Below are positions 19,156 through 29,113 of a DNA stretch of 64,000 bases, in pieces. The stretch lies in the NCBI RefSeq assembly GCF_014154935.1, contig NZ_JACEHH010000047.1, positions 1-64,000 on the forward strand, written 5' to 3'. Made by a program: the position numbers and the translations under genes. Within the stretch, counting starts at the first letter, position 1, and each line of letters starts with the position of its first letter. The notes under the pieces are model-generated. The model saw only the letters and a program-made list of their open reading frames with translations, searched no databases and was not told where the DNA came from. This DNA is from Stieleria mannarensis (GTDB lineage: Bacteria; Planctomycetota; Planctomycetia; Pirellulales; Pirellulaceae).

Positions 19156-21765
19156 ATGTTTCGAAAAAGGCAAGGACGCCTGCTACCGTTGGCGGTCGTG
19201 ACGTTGATCTCCATGCCCGCCGTGATGGCCGACGAGCCGGAACTTAAATTGCCGGCAACAGCTCTGCCGGCAACCAGCCAGCCTGTCACGGATGTCCGTG
19301 CCCCTGAATCCGGCACTGCCGGGGTTGCCGAGCCGAATTTTCGGCTGCTGCGCATCGCCGAAAACCTCGAGCAAATGGTGGCCAGCGGGGTGATCCCGGC
19401 TCAGTTCGAAGAGGAAGACCTGTTTGGTGCCCCCAGCGAAGCGGTCGGCCAACAGGGACTGCAGCCGATCGACGCCGGCCCTTCGGGCGGCTTGGAATCG
19501 TTCGACGCCGGTGAATTTTCCGAAGAGTTCGGGTTCGGCGATTGGAGTCTGATCAGTCGTCCGGCCCTCAGCACGGACACCTCGTCGCTGGTCGATTCGG
19601 CGAGTTTCATCGAGGACTTGGAACAGGTCCAGGGGACCAGCGAAGTCGGTTTGTCCGAGGCGCCCGCGGTCGACATTGTGACCGCCCAGCAGTTCAATTT
19701 GACCACCACACCGGACATCGCAGAAACGCTGGTCGCCAACCCGACGACCCAGACCATTCGTGCCCGCCAGCGCAGCCAAGTGGGCTTTGATCCTCGGATT
19801 CGCGGGTTCTACACCGGTCAGGTCTACACCGGCCATGACGGATCGTACCAGTTCCCGGTCCGTAGCGACCTGGATGGCGTGTTCTCGAAAATCGATCAGT
19901 CGTTGATCGGCAACATGCAGGTTTATAGTGGCCCCTACACGGTGCGCTACGGCAGCGGGTTCTCATTCTTGAACGTCGATACGATCCCCGCACCGCGATA
20001 CCAATGTGGCTGGGAAAACCACGTCCGCTTGGGAACGAACGTGCGTACCAATGGTGGCCAAACCTACAACACGATGACGTTATTTGGTGGCGGCGAGAGT
20101 CTTGGCTATTTTGCGAACGTCGGCTATCGCAAAGGTAGCGATTACGCCGCCGGCGACGGGTTGCTGGTTCCGTCCAGCTACGACGCGTTCAACCTGTTCA
20201 CCGGGATCGGTTACGACATCGACCGACAAACCCGTAGTGAGTTGCGATACACGCACATTGACCAGGACAACACCGAATACGCGGGGCAGTTTTTCGACGT
20301 CGATGATTTGAAAAGCGACGGGCTGACGCACAGTCTGGTTCACCGTGACGACCGGGCCGGTTTCGGTTATCGCATCGACAGCTGGGCGAACTACACCACG
20401 TTCAACGGTGACACGGCCAATGGCAGCAAGCGACGCGTCGACTTCCCCGTGTTGCAACGTGTCGACGACGCCTTGGCGGAAATCGGCAGACCGATCAACA
20501 CCGGGCCGTCGCCGACGCCCGTCGTCGCCGCCCCCGGCCAAGAATTTTTTGGAACCGTCGACGGCGATTTGATCAGTGCCGGGATGCGAGCGGGATTCAC
20601 GCAAGAGCTTGATCGTGACCGCACCGTCGGAGCCGGCGTGGATTTTCGGTATGTCCGACAAGAAATCGACGAATCATTCGACCTGTCCGATTTCACCGAC
20701 AATATCGGGAATCCTCTGGACAACTTCAACACCGGATTGCCGGCCGCCGAGGTTTTCGAACCCGGTCTGTACACCGAGTATTCCTTCAGGCCGCGACCGT
20801 TTCTCAGCACGGCCGTGGGAGCCCGCGTCTCGTTGGCCTACACCGAAGCCGACGAGCGGGACGTCGCTCTGGATCGCTCGAATTTCCGTGACCCGTTCAC
20901 CAACGAGATCAATCAAGACTTGGACGTGTCCGACGTCTTGAGTGCGTTTTTTATCACCAACGACATCGATCTGGCACCGGCTTGGAAAGCCCGCATCGGT
21001 TTCGGCTATGCCGAACGTTTGCCCAACCTCGAACAGCGTTACAGCGACGGTCTGTTCTTGGCAATCATCCAAAGTGGATTCAGTCGCGTGATCGGCAATC
21101 CTACGCTTAGCAAGGAACGCAATTGGCAGGTCGATGGTCGTATCAATATGGAACACGACTATTTGCGTGCCCGATTGAGTGCCTTCCATAGCTGGATCGT
21201 GGACTACATCACCTACGAGGCAAACGTGGGCGACGATCCCCAGGGAGCCCGATTGCTGCGTGCGATGAACACCGAATACGCCACGCTGACAGGATTCGAG
21301 TACTACTGCGAAGCGGATCTGGTGGACGGCTGGCAGGTGTTCGGCAGTTTGGCGTATCTGGACGGGCGTGACCGCGAGATCGATCAACCGCTGGCAGGAA
21401 TCAACCCGCTGGAAGGACGCGCGGGTCTGCGGCTGATCGACACCAGTCCTCGCAACGCCTGGGGAGTCGAATGGGGCTTGCGGATGGTGGACAACCAAGA
21501 TCGCTTGGCGACTCTGCGCGAGGTCGCGCCGGCCACCGGGGTGGTGGAACTGGAAACCGCGACGCCCGGATTCACCACCAGCTACATTCGCGGCTACTTC
21601 CGACCGGCGGGCAACGTCAACATCACGATGGGGGCGGAGAACCTGTTCGACAACAATTACTACGAACACCTGAACTTGCGGCTTCCTCCGGAGGGCCGGT
21701 TCGGGCAAACCGCCGTCTTGTCCCCCGGTCTGACACCGTACTTCGGCGTGGAAGTCGACTACTAA
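19156..21765 (+). CDS. TonB-dependent outer membrane receptor
   Basis: The 869-residue protein has a signal peptide (RLLPLAVVTLISMPAVMA), then about 180 residues of unrecognised N-terminal extension, then a plug domain (TTPDIAETLVANPTTQTI, RIRGFYTGQVYTG, NMQVYSGPYTVRYG). A long barrel region follows with alternating aromatic strands, for example FANVGYRKGSDYAAGDG and YTHIDQDNTEYAGQ. It ends in LTPYFGVEVDY, with the terminal aromatic residue expected of an outer membrane beta-barrel signal. Receptors of this family import siderophores, cobalamin or glycans using TonB energy; the substrate cannot be told here. ATG 19156 is preferred over ATG 19138 because of the clean signal peptide and nearby ACAGGGA. 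Its stop shares four bases with the stop of the convergent gene. Confidence 0.88.
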   Translation: MFRKRQGRLLPLAVVTLISMPAVMADEPELKLPATALPATSQPVTDVRAPESGTAGVAEPNFRLLRIAENLEQMVASGVIPAQFEEEDLFGAPSEAVGQQGLQPIDAGPSGGLESFDAGEFSEEFGFGDWSLISRPALSTDTSSLVDSASFIEDLEQVQGTSEVGLSEAPAVDIVTAQQFNLTTTPDIAETLVANPTTQTIRARQRSQVGFDPRIRGFYTGQVYTGHDGSYQFPVRSDLDGVFSKIDQSLIGNMQVYSGPYTVRYGSGFSFLNVDTIPAPRYQCGWENHVRLGTNVRTNGGQTYNTMTLFGGGESLGYFANVGYRKGSDYAAGDGLLVPSSYDAFNLFTGIGYDIDRQTRSELRYTHIDQDNTEYAGQFFDVDDLKSDGLTHSLVHRDDRAGFGYRIDSWANYTTFNGDTANGSKRRVDFPVLQRVDDALAEIGRPINTGPSPTPVVAAPGQEFFGTVDGDLISAGMRAGFTQELDRDRTVGAGVDFRYVRQEIDESFDLSDFTDNIGNPLDNFNTGLPAAEVFEPGLYTEYSFRPRPFLSTAVGARVSLAYTEADERDVALDRSNFRDPFTNEINQDLDVSDVLSAFFITNDIDLAPAWKARIGFGYAERLPNLEQRYSDGLFLAIIQSGFSRVIGNPTLSKERNWQVDGRINMEHDYLRARLSAFHSWIVDYITYEANVGDDPQGARLLRAMNTEYATLTGFEYYCEADLVDGWQVFGSLAYLDGRDREIDQPLAGINPLEGRAGLRLIDTSPRNAWGVEWGLRMVDNQDRLATLREVAPATGVVELETATPGFTTSYIRGYFRPAGNVNITMGAENLFDNNYYEHLNLRLPPEGRFGQTAVLSPGLTPYFGVEVDY

Positions 21766-24700
21766 CGGCTGTCAAAGTCGATCGGGACCGACCCGGTGGC
21801 CGCCAGCGTGCTTTGTTTCTGAATCTCGCCGGCGGCGACGACACTGAGCGAAACCGACGTGTCGGCATCGGCGAAATCAAACGTCCGTGTGACGACACGT
21901 TTATCGCGGTACACGACGGTGGAGGCTTCGTCACAAAGCGGAGTCGGCAGAACGCGAATGGTGTTGGGTTCACGTTCCTGGGTGTATTGCTCGGTCACTG
22001 TGACGCGGATCCCGCCGGCGGGATTGACTCCGCGTTGGGTGCGAAACGAGACGCCCGGCAATTCATCCAACGTGATCCGCCCCGGCTGGTCCAGCGGAAT
22101 GGGGATTCCGGCCAAACGTTGATCTCCGAAACGCATCCAAGCTTTCACGGCGACTTGATCGAATCGCGCGTCAAAGTCATCGATCCGGCACAGCAGGATC
22201 GGAATCGGTTGACGTTCCAGGAACTCCGGCAAACTGAACGAATACGTCTCGTTGCGTCCCCGGGCGGCCGCCCGACTGTCGATGCCCGTCAGTTCGATCC
22301 AGATGTCGGATGGCCGCGGTGTGAATTTTCCATTGCCCCGATCACCATTGGCGCTTTCGAGCGCCACCTGCAGAGTCAACTGGCGATCGACACGTTTGCC
22401 CATCGGGCCCGCGCGGACTTGAAACCGGCTCGAATCGGTCAATTGCGTCGAGATCTTGTTCAGCGGCGTGAACTGAAAATTAAACGGTTGATGAGACAGC
22501 TGTTTGTCCGCAAGAATCAATTCGAATTGTTCGCCGCCTTCGACTCGGACATCGGTCCTTTCGTCGATCGGATCGCTGGAATCGGGCACGATCGCTCGGA
22601 TGGAAAACGGTTGAGCCGGCAGGACCGGGTGTCCGCTGGGCGTGGCGACGCCGGTCGGCGGCCACTGGGAGATCGAAACGATCGAATCAAAGTCGGCTTT
22701 GACACTCGCCTCATTGCGATTGCGTTCCCAAACGACCTCCGGTTTGCGGCGGATGTTTTGTAGGTGCCGCAGCAGTGCTTTTCCATCGGCGGCGTTCAGG
22801 AACTTGGCACCTCGGAATTCGTCTTCGAGTTGTTTGGCACCGATCAGATAACGCACAAACGTCAATTTGATGTTGTCTTTGTTTTTGATGTACAGCGTCT
22901 GTGCCTGATCGCTCAAGTCGTCGACGTTGACGTTTTCGGTGTGAACGACCGTCGGCAACCCATCGGTCAGCACGATGATGTGGCCGCCGCGTCGTGCGAG
23001 CTGTTTATAGGCTTCGGCAATCGCACGATACGTCGGCGTGGTGCCGATCGCGCCCAGGCCCGATATTTTTCCCCTCAAATCACCCAGGTGCCGTTGGTCC
23101 AGCGGTTTGATCGGCGCCGCAACACGGACGTCCAGGTTGGGATTGTTGGCGACGTTTTCGTTCCCGGCGACGTGGCCGGCGTCGACGATCTGTCCCTGGA
23201 CGAGTTGTTCGATGCGAAACTTGAATTGACCGTTGACTTCGACCGGCCAGATTTTGGGCAACCCATCCCGACTGCGTTTTCCAGTCATCGGGTTGACCAC
23301 CGACTCCTTAAACCCGAATTGATCGCCGAACAGAATCAGCCCGACTTCCACGTCCGGCGCTAGCCCGTTCAAAAAACCCGTCACGGCATTCTTGGCCACC
23401 TCCAGTCGCGACAACCCGACGTTGGTCGTAATCCCCATTGATCGCGAGCAATCCATGACCAACAACAGCCGTTCGGGTTCCTTTTGTTGGCGAATGACCC
23501 GCGCCGCAGGCTCGGCATAGTTGGGCAATCGGAAAACCGTCCGCGTCCCCCCGGTCAGTGTTTTAAACGCGATCCGTCCCGATCGACGCAGGCCGCGAAA
23601 AAACACGTCGGTCACGAGAGAGGCTTCCTCGGCCGGCGTGTCCGAGGGGACCGTCATCGGGACCGACACCGATCCGTCGGCCGATGGATTCAACGCCACG
23701 GTCTTGGATTGATCACCCAGCGGCGACCACACCGATGCGAAACCGGCCGGAACCGAAGCGGGGCGATCAAGGACGAATTGAACCTGCTTTCCGATGACAA
23801 ACTTTAGCAACGTTCCGACGCGGAACTCTTCGGCCGGCTGGGGTTGGAGCGATGTCCGTGCGGTCGCCGCAGTCCCGGCCGCGGCCAGTCGCTCGCTCAA
23901 ATCCACCCCGTCCAGATTCATCTTGATCGTCGGGAACAGCGGATTTTGATTGCGTGATTGCAGCAACCGATTGCCGGCGGCGACGAAGAACGGCTCGTCG
24001 CCTTCCCGCGCGCCGCACCAGAATTCATCGATGGTCCGCGCCGCGTGGTCGAACAGGAACAGTTGTTGGTCGATCGCAAAGCGTCCCTTGCCGATCTTTT
24101 CGACTTCGGCGGGGGCATAGGAGAACAGGATGGTGCGGCCACGCAGGTAGGTGTCCCACTGTTCGATTTGTCGCCGCGTTGTTTCCAGCGATGCCTTTTG
24201 CTCGGATCGTTTGATCGGATCATCGATCACGTCGTCGGCCAGTGTCCGCTCGGCCAACCGTCCGCCGACAAGTTCGGCGACCAGTTTGCGAAACGCGGCG
24301 CCGGTGTCTTGAAACAATGCGACCAGATTCGGCGGTGTGGCATCGGTGGCGTCGGTCGTCGCCGCGACAGCCCCCAAGAGCGCGGGGTCGCGGGTCACGC
24401 TCAACCAATGGTCCCAGACGTGTTTGCGGCCGATCGCCATCAGCTCCAGGGCGGCCGTCGTCGCGTCCGCGGCGGGTTGATGTGGCTGGTTGTTTTGGAC
24501 GATACCCGCACCGGCACTTTCGTCGGCGATCAGATCGCACAGCCGCGTGTGCACCCGTTGACGCAGTTCGGCGCTGTCGGTCCCCGAACCGGCCAGCAGG
24601 GCAAAGTTCTGACGCAGCCCCTTGGCATCGCCCGCTTTCTCCTTGGTCGCCAGATTCAGTCGATCGATGATGCGTCCGGTCAGCGCGTCAAACGCCTTTT

Positions 24701-26813
24701 GTGCCTCCAGCCGGGCGGCGGTGATTTGTGGTTCCCGCGACTGGATCGGTTGGTTGTCGTCGTCCTGGGGCAATTGCAAACGAGACACCAGCGCCGCCAA
24801 CGCATCGATCGCACGGCCGACGATCGCTCGGGTCTGGCTATCGGGAAACTGTTCCTGATAATCGAAGGCCGCCATGTCCACCATCAACGTTTCGGCGATG
24901 CGTGGAATGGAGTGCAGCATCTGGTCGCGCAACTGATACGCTTGCGAGATCTCTGCTGCGGATTGCTTCAGCGATTCGAATCCGACGCGGACCTCGGCCC
25001 AACGGCTGCGGCCGAGCGTCTGTTCGCCGGTGTTTCGCGACAACATCCGATCGACACACGCCAGCCGTTGTTGTTGCAGATCGGCAAGGCGACTTCGGAT
25101 CCAAAACGATGCCCGCAGATCGTCGCTGCAGAGCGTCTGACGGCTCAGGTTTTGACATTCGAACAGGGTCGCGATGGTTTGCGGTTCCAAATGTTGTAGA
25201 TCGGGGGCCGCGCATAGCCGCATCAGTTGTGATTCGAGCAACGAGGCCGGCTGCACGCCGGTCACCAAATTGGCACGATCCAACAGTTGTGACGATAGCG
25301 ACAACGATTCCGCGGCGTACTTTTTCTCTTCGATCCATGGCAACAGGAATCGGATCGCCTGTGCCTCGTTCATCGGCACTTGAACTGCCGCGGCGATGTC
25401 GGGTTTCTTTCGCCAATTGGCGACCATCTCTTCAAACGCCGCACCTTCATCCTTGCTCCAGCCGGCGCGTTCAAGTTCCGGGCCGCGGAAATAATCGCGC
25501 AGCGCCAGTTCCGGCAAGGAACTCGGCTCGGGCATGGTGTCGGGGCCGATTTCGAATTGCGTCAGATCACTTTCGCAACCGGACCGGATCGTGACAAAGC
25601 GGTCTCGATAGCCTTTTCCGGCCAACAACAGGGCGTCCAGCCGTGCCAGTTTTTTTTCCAGCGTCGCCCAACCCAACGGGTTAAATGCCAGCGGCGGGTG
25701 TGTCATCCGCGTCAGGCGGTTGTGTCGCTGCCAGAGCGTATCGAGTTCTGCAAAGTCGCTGCGAAGCCGGTCGACATCGACGCCTGTTTCCGGCGGCGGC
25801 GGTTGCGGCCCGGGCTGGCTGATAAAATTCCAATCGGCCGCCTGCCGGCCGACGATCATCGGCGTCTGCGTGGCATCCCACGTCGCTTTGGCATATTCGT
25901 TGACCTGGCGTTTCAGGTACTCGGCGATCTCTCCCACCGTGACGGTGTTGTCGCCATCCAAGTCCCCTTGCCCGGTCAACGCTTCAACCAGGGCTTGGGT
26001 GAACAAGCCGCGTCCTTTGCGTGGATCCCACCAACTGCGTTGGCCAGGGCTGGCCGACAAAACGACGGCGATGCGGTCGGGCACGCCGCCGGTGACTCGC
26101 TCGCACGCTTCGGAAAACGATTCGGAAAACTGGCCCCAATCCCACTGGGAGCCGACCCGCGCCGCGTCGATAAACAACACCGTTTTGACGTCTTTGGAAT
26201 CACCGCCGCGTTCGTCAAGCGTGCCGACGATGGCGTCAAACAGGTCTTGAAACCGGATCCAAGTCTGTTCGCTGTCGGCGCGGCTGTCACCGACGGCCAG
26301 ATACGGCGTCCCCTTGTCGACGAACCCGTGTGCGCTCAAATAAATCGCGATCATGTTGCCGTCGGGACCGCCCGGCTGGACGGTCGCCAACGGCTTGGTG
26401 ATCGCCGAGATCAGACGATCGGTTTCATAGCCCATCACGCCCGATGCGTCGTTGGGATCGCCGACCACGACGACGTTTTCTGACGGAGCGTTGGCACCAC
26501 CGCCGAACCACGACCAAAGCAATTCGACGTCTTCAAGCGCAAACGGATTCGGGGCGGTGAACAAAGCCGAATTGTTCGCCCGCGCGCCGGATTGTGAGAC
26601 GACTGATACGATCAACGGAACGTCACGGTCGGGCGAGCGACGCAGCATGTACACCAACAGCGCCAACAACAGAATCCCCAACGTCGAAAGCATGCTGACG
26701 CGGAACAACAGCTTTCGACTTTCACGCCCGCGATGGCCGAATTCCGTCGTCGTTGCCGCGACCACGCGTTTGTTGGATTTGCGCCATCCGGCTCGTTGGT
26801 TGGCTTTTGCCAT
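21762..26813 (-). CDS. Membrane pseudo-caspase / von Willebrand A giant protein
   Basis: The 1683-residue protein has one N-terminal membrane segment (about residues 35-57) and then a caspase-like (C14) domain: AIYLSAHGFVD with the dyad His162, and VLFIDAARVGS, where the family usually has DxC; Ala218 occupies the Cys position. An EF-hand-like loop GDLDGDNTVTVGEI follows, as in many bacterial C14 proteins. A long helical middle leads to a VWA domain with the MIDAS motif LVMDCSRSMG (Asp1121, Ser1123, Ser1125) and HIIVLTDGLPT. The C terminus holds Ig-like strands. It is probably a non-proteolytic scaffold or sensor facing outward; that is inference. ATG 26813 is preferred; the frame is open to 26870. 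It is convergent with the TonB receptor, with overlapping stops. Confidence 0.82.
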   Translation of the reverse strand: MAKANQRAGWRKSNKRVVAATTTEFGHRGRESRKLLFRVSMLSTLGILLLALLVYMLRRSPDRDVPLIVSVVSQSGARANNSALFTAPNPFALEDVELLWSWFGGGANAPSENVVVVGDPNDASGVMGYETDRLISAITKPLATVQPGGPDGNMIAIYLSAHGFVDKGTPYLAVGDSRADSEQTWIRFQDLFDAIVGTLDERGGDSKDVKTVLFIDAARVGSQWDWGQFSESFSEACERVTGGVPDRIAVVLSASPGQRSWWDPRKGRGLFTQALVEALTGQGDLDGDNTVTVGEIAEYLKRQVNEYAKATWDATQTPMIVGRQAADWNFISQPGPQPPPPETGVDVDRLRSDFAELDTLWQRHNRLTRMTHPPLAFNPLGWATLEKKLARLDALLLAGKGYRDRFVTIRSGCESDLTQFEIGPDTMPEPSSLPELALRDYFRGPELERAGWSKDEGAAFEEMVANWRKKPDIAAAVQVPMNEAQAIRFLLPWIEEKKYAAESLSLSSQLLDRANLVTGVQPASLLESQLMRLCAAPDLQHLEPQTIATLFECQNLSRQTLCSDDLRASFWIRSRLADLQQQRLACVDRMLSRNTGEQTLGRSRWAEVRVGFESLKQSAAEISQAYQLRDQMLHSIPRIAETLMVDMAAFDYQEQFPDSQTRAIVGRAIDALAALVSRLQLPQDDDNQPIQSREPQITAARLEAQKAFDALTGRIIDRLNLATKEKAGDAKGLRQNFALLAGSGTDSAELRQRVHTRLCDLIADESAGAGIVQNNQPHQPAADATTAALELMAIGRKHVWDHWLSVTRDPALLGAVAATTDATDATPPNLVALFQDTGAAFRKLVAELVGGRLAERTLADDVIDDPIKRSEQKASLETTRRQIEQWDTYLRGRTILFSYAPAEVEKIGKGRFAIDQQLFLFDHAARTIDEFWCGAREGDEPFFVAAGNRLLQSRNQNPLFPTIKMNLDGVDLSERLAAAGTAATARTSLQPQPAEEFRVGTLLKFVIGKQVQFVLDRPASVPAGFASVWSPLGDQSKTVALNPSADGSVSVPMTVPSDTPAEEASLVTDVFFRGLRRSGRIAFKTLTGGTRTVFRLPNYAEPAARVIRQQKEPERLLLVMDCSRSMGITTNVGLSRLEVAKNAVTGFLNGLAPDVEVGLILFGDQFGFKESVVNPMTGKRSRDGLPKIWPVEVNGQFKFRIEQLVQGQIVDAGHVAGNENVANNPNLDVRVAAPIKPLDQRHLGDLRGKISGLGAIGTTPTYRAIAEAYKQLARRGGHIIVLTDGLPTVVHTENVNVDDLSDQAQTLYIKNKDNIKLTFVRYLIGAKQLEDEFRGAKFLNAADGKALLRHLQNIRRKPEVVWERNRNEASVKADFDSIVSISQWPPTGVATPSGHPVLPAQPFSIRAIVPDSSDPIDERTDVRVEGGEQFELILADKQLSHQPFNFQFTPLNKISTQLTDSSRFQVRAGPMGKRVDRQLTLQVALESANGDRGNGKFTPRPSDIWIELTGIDSRAAARGRNETYSFSLPEFLERQPIPILLCRIDDFDARFDQVAVKAWMRFGDQRLAGIPIPLDQPGRITLDELPGVSFRTQRGVNPAGGIRVTVTEQYTQEREPNTIRVLPTPLCDEASTVVYRDKRVVTRTFDFADADTSVSLSVVAAGEIQKQSTLAATGSVPIDFDSR

Positions 26814-26897
26814 CGTACTGTCGTCAGGGATTGATGATGAATGCCGTCGGTGACTGGTGTCTATCGGCATTCTAAGGCACGGCTCAGACCGAATCGA

Positions 26898-27485
26898 TTA
26901 CCCGCCACCGTAACTGCGAAAGAATGCCGAAAAGCGTTCGGCGCCGTCGGCCATCAACAACCACGTCCCAGGCGGCATCACCGATTCAAACCGCTCGCGA
27001 ACCGCGTTGGCCTGGCCGGGCCAGCAATAGACGAACACGACATCGGCCGCAACGATGACGTCGTGATAGCTGGCGTGGACGACCTCGGCATTCAATCCAA
27101 ACTGCGCGAACAACTCGCCAGAACGCCGAGCCAATTCGGCGTTGATCTCAATGCCCGTCGCCCGGAATCCCAACATCGCCGCGATGCCGGTTCCGATGCC
27201 TGGACCGCTGCCCCATTCGCAGTAACGCTTTCCAGGAACGACCCGCAAGTACGCGTGCAGTAACTCGGCGCTGCTGGGAATGTAATCGAAGCAGTCGACG
27301 GATTTGCCCGCCATCCGCCCGGCGTCGATCCATTCGGCGACGCGGCGGGGAATCGGACCGGGGGCCGGATCAAGTTCAATCGGTTGCAGGCACATGAGGT
27401 GATGATCAATGGAGAGTGATGGTTCGAGAATCAGCAGGTCGCCCCGGACGACAGACCCGGTTTTCAGCTCCGATTTTCGTTGCAC
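26898..27485 (-). CDS. Class I SAM-dependent methyltransferase-like protein
   Basis: The 195-residue protein contains the SAM-binding motif I YCEWGSGPGIGTGIAAMLG (about residues 88-106) followed by the acidic strand-2 end GIEIN. Later come VVHASYHDV and VVFVYCWPGQ, in the position of motif IV, so the Rossmann-like fold is fairly complete. The substrate is unknown. GTG 27485 is used as start; ATG 27395 would keep the methyltransferase core but drop 30 residues of unknown value. It is divergent from the transporter gene to the right and about 85 bases downstream of the pseudo-caspase gene, in the same orientation. Confidence 0.75.
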   Translation of the reverse strand: MQRKSELKTGSVVRGDLLILEPSLSIDHHLMCLQPIELDPAPGPIPRRVAEWIDAGRMAGKSVDCFDYIPSSAELLHAYLRVVPGKRYCEWGSGPGIGTGIAAMLGFRATGIEINAELARRSGELFAQFGLNAEVVHASYHDVIVAADVVFVYCWPGQANAVRERFESVMPPGTWLLMADGAERFSAFFRSYGGG

Positions 27486-27868
27486 CCGAGCGATCGTTGC
27501 GTACTTCCTTGCCCGCTCAGACCAGTTTCGTTACTTTCTAGCTGGACAGCGGCACTTTGGACAAGAAACATCGTTGACCGCTGGTCGAACGTAGCTACCT
27601 TCGCCAGAAGGTGGATCCCCGGGGTCTTCCACGCTCTGGCTACGTCAAAGTGGCGTTGTCCAGCTAACGATCGACACGATCCGGCAGTGATCCGGGATCT
27701 TCAACGACGCCGACGCGGCGGACAGGCACCACCACCATAGCGGGCAAAGCGATTCACGAACCGGCCGATCGTCGCGATTCACCAGACCAGGCCGATTGCC
27801 CGGGTGAGGGCGATTCGCCTCAACACCCGGTTTTACCCGAGGCCCCCGATGCTCACGCCGAACGCGGC
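27486..27868. other. Divergent intergenic region with a dispersed repeat
   Basis: About 380 bases between the methyltransferase and transporter starts. It holds one copy of the dispersed stem-loop repeat (27591-27645). The transporter frame is open back to 27668, so part of this gap may be coding if a non-standard start is used. Nothing else was recognised. Confidence 0.55.
27591..27645 (+). repeat. Dispersed stem-loop repeat, copy A (near-palindromic, about 55 bp)
   Basis: The left half is GTAGCTACCTTCGCCAGAAG with the stem ACCTTC-GCCA-GAAGGT, the centre is GGATCCCCGGGGTC, and the right half CCACGCTCTGGCTAC is a partly inverted relative of the left. The left half matches copy C at 48278-48303 and the right half matches copy B at 29110, in inverted orientation. 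Confidence 0.8.
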
Positions 27869-29113
27869 GTGGCGATCCTGGCGGCGATCTGGTTCTTTTT
27901 TGTCTTGCTCAGCTACAGCGTCGTCCGGCCGGTGCGGGAAACCATGGCGGCGATCGGCGGGACCAAGCAACTTCAGGGGCTGATGCTGGTGACGTTTGCG
28001 ACCATGCTGGTCGCCGTGCCGATCTATGCGGTGCTGGTCAATCGGCTGCCACGCCGTTGGTTGGTCCGCGTGGTGTTTCACTTTTTCACTCTGTCGCTGC
28101 TGGTGTTCAGTGTCTCGCTCAGTTTCGGCAACGAACCGGTCCGTGTCTGGGCGGCCCGAGTCTTCTTCATTTGGGTCAACGTTTTCGGGTTGTTCGTGAC
28201 CAGCGTGTTTTGGTCCGTCTTGGCCGACCTGTTCAGCAGCGAACAGGGCAAACGTCTGTTCGGACGGATCGCCGCCGGGGGGACCGTCGGGGCCGTGACG
28301 GGATCGCTGTTGACCAGCCAAGTCGCGACCGAATTGTCGACCGCCGGGCTGCTGCTGATCCCGATGGCGACGCTGCAGGCGGGATTGTGGTTTGCTTGGC
28401 GATTGGAGCGGCGTGTGGCCAAGGAGCCGTCGTTTGCACCGAAAGAAACGCCACGCGATGCGGACCGGCCTCCCGCGGTTGGTGGACTTTGGGAAGGCGT
28501 CACGCACGTCTTGCAATCCAGCTACCTGGCGTCGATCTGTATCTACCTGTTCTTCGTCCAAGCGGCGGGCACGCAGTTGTATTTTCAGCAGGCCGAGATC
28601 GTGGGGGCGAGCGTTCCCGATGATCAATCCAAGACACAACTGTTCGCCTACATCGACTTTTGCACGCAGGTATTGACCCTGACGGCCCAGTTGGTCTTGT
28701 CCGGGTGGATCCTGCGTCGGCTGGGCGTGGCGGTCGCGTTGGTGATTTTGCCGCTGGTCTATCTGGTCTCGTTTTCTGTGTTGTCGGTCGACGGCAGTCT
28801 GGCGGTGGTTGCCACGGCGATGGTCGTCACCCGCGCGGCCGGTTATGGAATCACGGTGCCGGCCCGGGAGGTGTTGTTCACCGTGGTCAGTCGCCGGGAC
28901 AAGTACAAATCGAAAAGCTTTATCGACACGGTCGTCCTGCGTGGCGGAGATGCGCTTTCCAGTCAAGTCTTGGGGTCGCTGCGAAATCTGGCCGGATTCG
29001 GGTTCGCGACCCTGAATCTATGGAGTTTGCCCCTGATCGCATTGTGGTCCTATGCGGCTCTGCGGCTCGGTCGCCGCCAGCGGCAACTCGCCGAGCGAAA
29101 AACTGTGACGTAG
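27869..29113 (+). CDS. ATP:ADP antiporter (AAA/NTT)-family membrane transporter
   Basis: The 414-residue protein has about eleven or twelve hydrophobic segments and the hallmarks of bacterial proteins related to plastid and rickettsial nucleotide translocases: SYSVVRPVRETMAAIGG near the N terminus, FFIWVNVFGLFVTSVFWSVLADLF, and EQGKRLFGRIAAGGTVGAVTG. Characterised relatives exchange ATP for ADP or carry other nucleotides, but relatives in free-living bacteria have uncharacterised substrates. GTG 27869 is used as start; the frame is open back to 27668 without any ATG, GTG or TTG, so the N terminus might be longer through a rarer start codon (ATA or ATT). It is followed by a dispersed stem-loop repeat and then the phosphofructokinase gene. 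Confidence 0.85.
   Translation: MAILAAIWFFFVLLSYSVVRPVRETMAAIGGTKQLQGLMLVTFATMLVAVPIYAVLVNRLPRRWLVRVVFHFFTLSLLVFSVSLSFGNEPVRVWAARVFFIWVNVFGLFVTSVFWSVLADLFSSEQGKRLFGRIAAGGTVGAVTGSLLTSQVATELSTAGLLLIPMATLQAGLWFAWRLERRVAKEPSFAPKETPRDADRPPAVGGLWEGVTHVLQSSYLASICIYLFFVQAAGTQLYFQQAEIVGASVPDDQSKTQLFAYIDFCTQVLTLTAQLVLSGWILRRLGVAVALVILPLVYLVSFSVLSVDGSLAVVATAMVVTRAAGYGITVPAREVLFTVVSRRDKYKSKSFIDTVVLRGGDALSSQVLGSLRNLAGFGFATLNLWSLPLIALWSYAALRLGRRQRQLAERKTVT

Noticed and set aside
23958-26483. Several long plus-strand frames opposite the pseudo-caspase/VWA gene
   Set aside because: They are shadows in a high-GC gene; the minus strand has the continuous VWA and caspase-like motifs.
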